From Chitinophagaceae bacterium (lineage in GTDB: Bacteria > Bacteroidota > Bacteroidia > Chitinophagales > Chitinophagaceae), in the NCBI GenBank assembly GCA_025455205.1, contig JALOMZ010000117.1:1-6323 (forward strand): a stretch of 6,323 nucleotides of DNA, given 5' to 3'. The translations under genes were made by a program, and so were the position numbers. Within the stretch, counting starts at the first letter, position 1; each line of letters begins with the position of its first letter. Shown here piece by piece: positions 1 through 5,703 of this stretch. Under the pieces are notes generated by a model. The model had not been told where the DNA came from. It did no database searches and saw only the letters and a list, made by a program, of their open reading frames with translations.

Positions 1-96
1 GATGATTCTTCATCTGGCCCTTTTTTTTTTTCAAAACACCGTTAAAGAAATCGCCAGGCACAATAAGCAGGATCACAGCGCAGTTGATTTACTGCT

Positions 97-711
97 ATGA
101 AAACCCTGACCATTGTACTGGCCATGCTATGCGCCTGCATGCATGTGCCTGCCGGGGCTGCAAGCCCCTCCTCCCCGCTGTCTAAATACTCTGCCTTATG
201 GAATCAGGCGCGCCTGGCCCGTGCCAACACGGCCCGAAACAGCGTCTATCTTTCGCGGCAGGAGAAGGAGATGATCCATATCCTCAACCTGGCAAGAATG
301 GAACCCCGCCTGTTTGCCAAAACGGTGCTGCCGCATTTTGGCGATACAGCTTCCAGCACCTATTTCCGCAGTCTTCGGGCCGAATTGCTGGCCATGGCTC
401 CCCTGCCCCCGCTTCTGCCAGACTCCCTGTGCTGGGTGAGCGCCCGTTGCCATGCGCTCAGTTCCGGACAACACGCATATGAGGGACATGAACGGATCAC
501 CGATGAATGCCGTAAGCTGGAATATTTTATGGGCGAATGCTGCCACTACGGGCAGGGCAGTCCGCTTGACATGCTGGTGAGCCTTCTGATTGATGAGGGT
601 ATCCCTTCGCTGGGGCACCGACGGATCTGCCTGGGCCGTTTTGAGAAGATTGGCGCATCCATCCAACCACACAGCGAATACGGCCTCAACGTGGTTTTGG
701 ATTTTTACTGA
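97..711 (+). CDS. Secreted CAP (SCP/PR-1-like) domain protein
   Basis: The 204-residue product has an N-terminal hydrophobic stretch (about residues 3-22) that looks like a signal peptide with cleavage near AGA/A, so it is probably exported. LCAC at 11-14 resembles a lipobox poorly because of the Cys at -2. Residues 55-204 read as a bacterial CAP domain: a first helix with LNLARMEP (63-70), the HAY.GH segment (126-131), GECCHYG (146-152) where most CAP proteins have GEN-I-, then LLIDEGIPSLGHRR (163-176) with conserved His174, and the closing strand GLNVVLDFY. The two histidines H131 and H174 are candidates for the conserved CAP cavity pair. Six cysteines (112, 118, 138, 148, 149, 177) lie within 66 residues, which suggests disulfides. 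Family roles vary widely, and no substrate or activity can be assigned. It converges on the epimerase gene. The start is the first ATG giving a complete signal peptide; no clear ribosome binding site is seen. Confidence 0.87.
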   Translation: MKTLTIVLAMLCACMHVPAGAASPSSPLSKYSALWNQARLARANTARNSVYLSRQEKEMIHILNLARMEPRLFAKTVLPHFGDTASSTYFRSLRAELLAMAPLPPLLPDSLCWVSARCHALSSGQHAYEGHERITDECRKLEYFMGECCHYGQGSPLDMLVSLLIDEGIPSLGHRRICLGRFEKIGASIQPHSEYGLNVVLDFY

Positions 712-717
712 CCGGCG

Positions 718-1581
718 TCAAAAACAGGTCATACTCCAGGTTCTCTCCCAGCGGCCGCCGGCTTCCAGGCTTTCCATCCCCGGCTTTTGCGTCAATTCCT
801 GGTTATGCGCCACCGTGTCGGCATGACCACACCAGGGCTCAATGCATACAAAAGGCGCATCGCGGGCGGCCCAGATGCCCAAATAGGGGAAACCCCCGAA
901 ATCAAAGTTCAGACCGTGTTCGCTCCGCTCGCTGCGCAATGAAACAAGGCGGCTTTGAAGATGCTTTAGCACAATGGCATCTTCATAGAACAGTTCAGGC
1001 TTCAGCGGCAAATATCCCCCGGGGGCTTCCACTCTTTCTGTAACCTCACTGATGAGTCCATCCTGCAGCTTGTAGCGCAGCAGAGGTTCCTCCCGCTCAA
1101 ACTGCAGGTAGTAGTCTTGGTATGCCAGCCCGGGCTCCAGGGGCACCGCAAAGGCCGGATGCCCGCCCACAGAAAAATAAAGGGTATCAGTTCCAGTATT
1201 AAGCACCCGGTAAGTGCAAAACAGGGTGTGCTGATCGAGGAGGTAATGCAGCTGCAGGATGAAGGGAAAAGGATAAACCTGCAGGGTCTCTTCATCGGAT
1301 GAGAGCGTGAATACACCTTCTGCGGCAGACAAAGATTCAAAAGTGAATTCCCGGTCGCGCGCAAAGCCATGCCGGGGCAGCCTGTAGGTTTTGCCCTGGT
1401 ACCGGTAGCTGTCGTTCCGGAGGCTGCCTACCACCGGAAACAACACGGGTGAATGCTTGCCCCACCAGCGGGCATCGCCGCCCCACAGATAACTGATGCC
1501 ATTGCTGTGCAGCAAAGCCTGCAGCTCGGCTCCTTTGGCGCTAAAGCTGGCCTTCAGGTGTTCATTTTCAAGTACGATCAT
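718..1581 (-). CDS. Aldose 1-epimerase family protein (LacX-like galactose mutarotase fold)
   Basis: The 287-residue protein has no signal peptide and is probably cytoplasmic. Members of this family interconvert alpha and beta anomers of aldoses, or related hexose phosphates, on a beta-sandwich fold. Visible family landmarks are the N-terminal LENEHLKASFSAKGAEL with YLWGGDARWWGKHSPVLFPVVG (31-52), PRHGFARD (69-76), VGGHPAF (138-144) and CIEPWCG (246-252). By analogy with characterised galactose mutarotases, His71 and His141 would position and protonate the sugar and Glu248 would act as the base; all three are present, so the enzyme looks intact. The length and the HGFAR/GGHPAF/EPW pattern fit the LacX-like branch better than classical GalM, which is longer. 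No sugar catabolic gene is adjacent, so the substrate is open. The ATG at 1581 opens directly into the family N-terminus. The gene is convergent with the CAP gene and divergent from the WG-repeat gene. Confidence 0.93.
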   Translation of the reverse strand: MIVLENEHLKASFSAKGAELQALLHSNGISYLWGGDARWWGKHSPVLFPVVGSLRNDSYRYQGKTYRLPRHGFARDREFTFESLSAAEGVFTLSSDEETLQVYPFPFILQLHYLLDQHTLFCTYRVLNTGTDTLYFSVGGHPAFAVPLEPGLAYQDYYLQFEREEPLLRYKLQDGLISEVTERVEAPGGYLPLKPELFYEDAIVLKHLQSRLVSLRSERSEHGLNFDFGGFPYLGIWAARDAPFVCIEPWCGHADTVAHNQELTQKPGMESLEAGGRWERTWSMTCF

Positions 1582-1774
1582 GATGCGGCGTAGTTTCCAG
1601 ATGGTAAAGATCGGTCCGCGCAGGCATAAACCAAAGACCTGGCAGAGGGCCGGGAATCAACTTTAAAAGGGATTCAGCCCCGCTGATGGCGTGACGGATG
1701 TCATGTTCCTGCCACCCCACAATTTGTACCTTGAAAAGGCGAGAAAACGATTGATTCACCGAAAAATTGCTGCC

Positions 1775-2356
1775 ATGAAAAAGCTACTCTTTTTGCTGAT
1801 GCTGCCCTTTTTCCTTCCGGTATACAGCCAGAAATGGGCTAAAAATTTCGACTTCGTCAATGAAAGTTCCTGCGGCCTCAGCCTGGTAAAAAAAGACGGG
1901 AAATATGGCTTTGTGGACAAGGATGGTAAGATTGTGGTTCCCCTGGAATACGACGAAGCCGTGACCATGAGCGAGGGCTATGCCCCCGTGCGCAAGGGCA
2001 ATGACTGGGGCTTCGTAGACAGCCTCGGAAAAATGGTCATTAACCCGCAATTCAGTGATGCCCTGTGTTATCACGACGGTTTGGCCGCGGTAAAAAAAGG
2101 TGGTCGCTGGGGTTATATTGACTACGATGGCAAAACTGCCATCCCCTTCACCTTCGATAATGCGCGCGGTTTCCGGGAAGGCCTGGCCGCCGTGGCCAAC
2201 CAAAAAGGGTATTGGGGATTTATAGACAAAAAGGGTAATATGGCCATCCCCTTCATGTACCACTTCGCCGACAACTTTGAAGATGGCATGGCCAAGGTGA
2301 TGAAGGGAGACAAGACCATCTACATCAACCGAAACAATGTGGTTATTGAGCAATAA
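1775..2356 (+). CDS. Secreted WG-repeat protein
   Basis: The chosen ATG gives 193 residues starting MKKLLFLLMLPFFLPVYSQ, a typical signal peptide with likely cleavage before Gln19. The same frame is open upstream to an ATG at 1691, but that start would add 28 charged residues ahead of the signal peptide, so it is rejected. The mature protein is built from WG beta-repeats of about 34-35 residues: units start at Lys43-Tyr44-Gly45 (YGFVDKDGK), Asp77-Trp78-Gly79 (WGFVDSLGK), Arg111-Trp112-Gly113 (WGYIDYDGK) and Tyr146-Trp147-Gly148 (WGFIDKKGN). A degenerate final unit follows (179-193), and a half unit ending LVKKDGK precedes the first. Each unit carries the GxxxxxP and F/Y...EGLA/V.KG pattern. 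WG repeats are thought to form structural or binding surfaces, with no catalysis known; the partner is unknown. A stem-loop follows 24 bases after the stop, so the gene is probably transcribed alone. Confidence 0.92.
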   Translation: MKKLLFLLMLPFFLPVYSQKWAKNFDFVNESSCGLSLVKKDGKYGFVDKDGKIVVPLEYDEAVTMSEGYAPVRKGNDWGFVDSLGKMVINPQFSDALCYHDGLAAVKKGGRWGYIDYDGKTAIPFTFDNARGFREGLAAVANQKGYWGFIDKKGNMAIPFMYHFADNFEDGMAKVMKGDKTIYINRNNVVIEQ

Positions 2357-2379
2357 ACCTACCGGCGTAACCGGGCAAA

Positions 2380-2416
2380 CAAACCAGGGGCCATCCGCCA
2401 GGGGTGGCCCTGTTTG
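2380..2416 (+). terminator. Stem-loop, probable terminator of the WG-repeat gene
   Basis: The left arm 2380-2393 and right arm 2405-2416 can form about 12 base pairs with two single-base bulges around an 11-base loop. The core GGGCCA/TGGCCC is perfect, and the outer CAAA/TTTG part is extended by CA/TG. It lies 24 bases after the WG-repeat stop and before the next gene, where a terminator would be expected. The downstream T-run is weak and displaced (CTTT directly after, TTTT about 13 bases later), so it is not a textbook intrinsic terminator. It could instead be a 3'-end stabiliser, or a leader structure of the following operon. Confidence 0.5.
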
Positions 2417-2494
2417 CTTTGCCAACCAGTTTTCTATGATGGGAATTGTAATGATGGTTGAATGTGCTTGCGAGAAACAAAAGAATGGCTGAGC

Positions 2495-3250
2495 ATGAAA
2501 CCCGCACTGTACTGTTTCCTGTTGATGCTGCTGGCACTGGCGGCTGAAAGGCTGTACGCCCAGCCTTCGGCCCGTGACGTGGTGAAGCAGGCCGATGAAA
2601 AGATGCGTGGCAAAACCACGCAGGGCAGGTTCACCATCCAGATTATCCGGCCTACCTGGAAACGGGAGATCCAGCTCAAATCCTGGTCACTGGGCAACGA
2701 CTATGCCATGGTATATGTGGTGGCACCGGCCCGCGACCAGGGCACGGTATTTCTAAAACGAAAAAAGGAAGTATGGAACTGGCTGCCCTTCATTGAACGC
2801 AGCATCAAACTGCCACCCAGCATGATGAGTCAGAGCTGGATGGGCACCGACTTCACCAACGACGACCTGGTGAAGGAATTCTCCATTCTGGAAGACTACA
2901 CCCACCAGTTTGCCGGAGAAGAAAACATCGGAGGCCGGGCCTGCCACATTATCCAGCTGCAGCCCAATCCGCAAGCTGCCGTGGTGTGGGGTAAAATCAG
3001 GCTCTGGATAGACAAAAAGGATTTCCTGATGCTCAAAGGCGAATACTACGATGACGCAGGCGCCCTGGTAAATGTTATGACGGCAGGGGATATACGTATA
3101 CTGGGCGGTAAGCTGCTGCCCGCCCGCATGGAGATGAGCCCGGTGGACAAGCCCGGCCAGAAGACCATTATGATCTATACTGATTTGCTGTTCGACCAGC
3201 CGATACCTGAAACCTTCTTTACGGTAGAAAACATGAAGAAAGTGAAATGA
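2495..3250 (+). CDS. LolA-like outer membrane lipoprotein-sorting family protein (PF17131 type)
   Basis: The product has 251 residues from the ATG at 2495. The frame extends to an ATG at 2462, but that start puts 11 mostly polar residues before the signal peptide. The N-terminus, a hydrophobic core ending in RLYA/Q at residues 19-23, is a signal peptide without a lipobox, so a soluble periplasmic protein is expected. The diagnostic block runs from about 75 to 136: VAPARDQGTVFLKRKKEVWN, WLPFIERSIKLPPSMM, QSWMGTDFTNDDLVKE and ILEDY. It marks the LolA-like family usually annotated as outer membrane lipoprotein-sorting protein. Later strands include WGKIRLWIDKKDFLMLKGEYYD (165-186) and LPARMEM (208-214). 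The fold is an open beta-barrel with a hydrophobic cavity in related LolA/LolB/LppX proteins, suited to carrying acyl chains; that role here is inference. It overlaps the next permease by ATGA, implying coupled translation. No consensus TAnnTTTG promoter element is convincing upstream. Confidence 0.92.
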   Translation: MKPALYCFLLMLLALAAERLYAQPSARDVVKQADEKMRGKTTQGRFTIQIIRPTWKREIQLKSWSLGNDYAMVYVVAPARDQGTVFLKRKKEVWNWLPFIERSIKLPPSMMSQSWMGTDFTNDDLVKEFSILEDYTHQFAGEENIGGRACHIIQLQPNPQAAVVWGKIRLWIDKKDFLMLKGEYYDDAGALVNVMTAGDIRILGGKLLPARMEMSPVDKPGQKTIMIYTDLLFDQPIPETFFTVENMKKVK

Positions 3251-4467
3251 TATACCTCAAACTGGCATGGAGGAATATCTGGCGCAACAAACGGCGCACA
3301 CTCATAGCGGTGGCATCCATTTTTTTTGCCGTCTCTCTCTCCACCCTCATGCGCAGCATGCTGGAAGGAGCCTATGGCAGCATTGTGCGCAATGTGTCGG
3401 CATTTTCCACCGGTTATATCCAGATTCACAAGAAAGGTTATTGGAACGAAAAGAATATTGAAAATGTCATGGTGGCCAACAACTTCCTGTTGAGTACCGT
3501 AACCGCCGATGAAGAGGTTACGGCAGTGCTGCCCCGCATCGAAACCTTTGCCCTGGCTTCAACAGGCAGCCAGTCGGCCGGGATCATGCTGCTGGCCATT
3601 GATCCGCAAGCCGAACAACAGACCAATAAGCTGGCAGACCGTTTGGTTGGCGGGCAATACCTGCAACAGCACGACGAGGGCATTTTACTGGCCTCCGGTG
3701 TTGCCCGCAGGCTTCAGCTTGCCGTGGGAGATACCCTGGTACTGATGACACAGGGCCTTCATGCCGCCAGCGCCAATGGCCTGGGCATTGTGAAAGGCAT
3801 TGTGAAACTCGGCTCACCCGTATTGGATAAATCCATGGTATACATGAGCCTGTCTGCCGCCCGCCAGCTGTTGAGCCTGGAAGATCATTTATCCGGTCTT
3901 TCGCTCATGGTGAGCTCCACCCGGCAGCTTGAAACGGTGAAAGCCAGGCTGCAGGCGAAAATAGACACCAGTGCCTATGAGATCATGGACTGGAAAGAAA
4001 TGATGCCCGAACTCGACCAGATGATTGAAGCCGACAGTGGCGGGCACCGTATTACCATGGCCATCTTGTATGTGGTGATCGCCTTTGGTATTTTCAGCAC
4101 GGTGCTGATGATGATGGCGGAACGCCGTCATGAATTTGCCATCCTGATTGCCATAGGCCTGAAGAAGTACCAGCTGGCACTCATTGTATGTGTCGAAACG
4201 GTACTGCTGCTCCTGATGGGCATTGCTGCCGGCACCCTGGCCGCCCTGCCGGTGATCAGTTACTTTATCCAGCATCCCATTCAGCTGTCGGGGGAACTCC
4301 GCGAGGTATATGAGAGTTATGGCTTTGAGCCGGTGCTGCCGGTAAGCAGGCAGGCCGTGGTTTTCCTGTCGCAGATCAGGGCCGTGCTGATCATAGGCCT
4401 GATTGTATTGGCTTATCCCCTGGTGAATATTGTACGTTTTAAACTGATGAAAGCCATGCGGGCTTAA
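3247..4467 (+). CDS. FtsX/LolC/E-type ABC transporter permease, first paralogue
   Basis: The 406-residue inner-membrane protein has the MacB/LolCE architecture: a cytoplasmic N-terminus with AWRNIWRN (7-14), TM1 at about 18-38, a large periplasmic domain (about 40-265), then TM2 (about 268-290), the conserved cytoplasmic loop AERRHEFAILIAIGLKK (291-307) that should contact the ATPase, TM3 (about 310-338) and TM4 (about 374-397). Family members do not form a channel; they transmit ATP-driven motion to the periplasmic side. The start codon lies inside the stop of the LolA-like gene (ATGA). The C-terminal end after TM4 is degenerate: the usual YPA...P.EA.R motif reads YPLVNIVRFKLMKAMRA, lacking the second Pro. 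It is the same length as the following permease and aligns with it nearly without gaps over about the first 140 residues, so the two are ancient paralogues and probable heterodimer partners. Confidence 0.93.
   Translation: MIYLKLAWRNIWRNKRRTLIAVASIFFAVSLSTLMRSMLEGAYGSIVRNVSAFSTGYIQIHKKGYWNEKNIENVMVANNFLLSTVTADEEVTAVLPRIETFALASTGSQSAGIMLLAIDPQAEQQTNKLADRLVGGQYLQQHDEGILLASGVARRLQLAVGDTLVLMTQGLHAASANGLGIVKGIVKLGSPVLDKSMVYMSLSAARQLLSLEDHLSGLSLMVSSTRQLETVKARLQAKIDTSAYEIMDWKEMMPELDQMIEADSGGHRITMAILYVVIAFGIFSTVLMMMAERRHEFAILIAIGLKKYQLALIVCVETVLLLLMGIAAGTLAALPVISYFIQHPIQLSGELREVYESYGFEPVLPVSRQAVVFLSQIRAVLIIGLIVLAYPLVNIVRFKLMKAMRA
3265..3288 (+). repeat. 24-base exact direct repeat, copy 1 (codes AWRNIWRN)
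   Basis: These 24 bases are identical to 4497-4520 and lie in the same reading frame and at the same codon positions (residues 7-14) of the two permease genes. The bases on either side differ. The copies are about 1.2 kb apart. The repeat reflects the conserved family motif plus identical codon choice, not a mobile element. Confidence 0.85.
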
Positions 4468-4478
4468 TCCCGAACCTT

Positions 4479-5699
4479 ATGATGCTGCTCAAAATTGCAT
4501 GGAGGAATATCTGGCGCAACCCGCTCCGCAGCAGCGTGATCATGCTGAGCATGGTGGTGGGGCTTTGGGCCGGCGTGTTCATCAACGCCTTTTTTCAGGG
4601 CATGACCAACGAGCAGGTGTCTACCGCCATTTCCCGCCAGTATTCACATATCCAGATCCACCGTCCCGGGTTCATGATGGAAGAGAAACTGGATGCCTAT
4701 ATCCCGGATGCGGACAAGGTAGCAGCTGCTGCAGGCAGGCTGCCCGCCGTACAGGCAGTGAGTGGGCGGATGTTGGTAACGGCCATGGCCGCCACTGCCC
4801 ATGGTTCTGCGGGTGTAACAATCTATGGCATAGATCCGGAGCAGGAGCAGGCCGTCACCGGTATTGCCAACTACCTTTCCGAGGGCAGCTATTTCGGACA
4901 GGACAACATTCCGGTGGCCGTTATTGGCCGCAAACTGAAGGAGAAGCTGGGGCTGCAGGCGGGCCAGAAAATCATTTTCACTTTCACCAACCAGCAGGAA
5001 GAAATGGCCGCGGGTGCTTTCCGCGTGGCGGGGGTGTTCACCAGTAACAACAGCACCCTCGAGGAATTCACCGTGTATGTGCAGATACACCAGCTGGCAC
5101 CGCTGGCCGGGCTGGAAACCCACCAACAGCATGAACTGGCCGTACTGCTCCGCTCCAATGACCAGCTGGAAGCCACGGCCCTCCAGCTGCAGCGCCAATT
5201 CCCGGCCCTCAGCATCAGCACCTGGAAGCAGCTCTCGCCCGAATTGCGCCTCATGATCGACTCTTTCAACCTCTATATGTTCATCATTATCGGTATTATC
5301 CTGCTGGCCCTGGTGTTTGGTATTGTCAACACCATGCTCATGGCCGTTCTTGAACGGCAGCGCGAGCTGGGGGTGCTGATGGCCGTGGGCATGAACCGTT
5401 CCAAAATTTTCTCCATGGTGCTGCTGGAAACCTTGCTTATGACGCTGGCGGGATGTGCTATGGGACTGCCGCTGGCTGCATTGTCCGTATGGTGGTTTGG
5501 CCAGCAGGGCATCGACCTGTCTAACTGGAGTGAAGGCCTGGCCATGTATGGCTATGGCACCAGGGTATACCCGGCACTGGCCTGGCATTACTATTTCGTA
5601 ATCACCTTGATGGCCCTGGTGTTCTCCCTGCTGGCGGCCATTTACCCGGCCAGGCGCTCCCTGCGGCTGAAGCCGGCCGAAGCCATCCGTAAAATCTGA
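4479..5699 (+). CDS. FtsX/LolC/E-type ABC transporter permease, second paralogue
   Basis: This 406-residue protein has the same layout as its upstream neighbour: AWRNIWRN at 7-14, TM1 about 19-39, a periplasmic domain (about 40-264), TM2 about 265-290, the ATPase-facing loop LERQRELGVLMAVGMNRSK (291-309), TM3 about 311-338 and TM4 about 368-390. It closes with the canonical YPARRSLRLKPAEAIRKI. Positional matches to the first permease include HIQIH at 57-61 (YIQIH there), and an AG....IDP..EQ block at 111-123 in both. The periplasmic domains diverge after about residue 150, which suggests each subunit has its own job at the carrier or cargo interface. Two adjacent ATG codons (4479, 4482) are possible starts; the first is taken. 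It begins 11 bases after the previous stop and ends 4 bases before the ATPase start, so it is in the same operon. The family is clear; which partner corresponds to LolC or LolE is not. Confidence 0.93.
   Translation: MMLLKIAWRNIWRNPLRSSVIMLSMVVGLWAGVFINAFFQGMTNEQVSTAISRQYSHIQIHRPGFMMEEKLDAYIPDADKVAAAAGRLPAVQAVSGRMLVTAMAATAHGSAGVTIYGIDPEQEQAVTGIANYLSEGSYFGQDNIPVAVIGRKLKEKLGLQAGQKIIFTFTNQQEEMAAGAFRVAGVFTSNNSTLEEFTVYVQIHQLAPLAGLETHQQHELAVLLRSNDQLEATALQLQRQFPALSISTWKQLSPELRLMIDSFNLYMFIIIGIILLALVFGIVNTMLMAVLERQRELGVLMAVGMNRSKIFSMVLLETLLMTLAGCAMGLPLAALSVWWFGQQGIDLSNWSEGLAMYGYGTRVYPALAWHYYFVITLMALVFSLLAAIYPARRSLRLKPAEAIRKI
4497..4520 (+). repeat. 24-base exact direct repeat, copy 2 (codes AWRNIWRN)
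   Basis: This is the second copy of the sequence at 3265-3288, in the same frame and at the same residue positions of the second permease. Flanking bases have diverged although the codons inside the repeat are identical. Confidence 0.85.
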
Positions 5700-5703
5700 A
5701 CCT

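Noticed and set aside
21..31. Run of 11 T bases as a terminator tail or phase-variable tract
   Set aside because: No convincing stem precedes it within the 20 bases available at the window edge. It lies 65 bases before the CAP start and not in a coding frame or a recognisable promoter spacer.
701..725. Possible bidirectional intrinsic terminator at the convergent gene ends
   Set aside because: The hairpin has only four perfect pairs, and the T-run precedes it while the A-run follows it on both strands, which is the wrong polarity for a U-tail terminator.
1691..1774. N-terminal extension of the WG-repeat gene to an upstream ATG
   Set aside because: It would place 28 mostly charged residues before an otherwise perfect signal peptide at the ATG at 1775.
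1784..2425. Minus-strand open frame of 213 codons opposite the WG-repeat gene
   Set aside because: The plus strand encodes regular WG repeats with a signal peptide. The antisense frame is their mirror, which explains its apparent periodicity.
2462..2494. Upstream start for the LolA-like gene
   Set aside because: It adds 11 polar residues ahead of the signal peptide; the ATG at 2495 gives a normal export signal.
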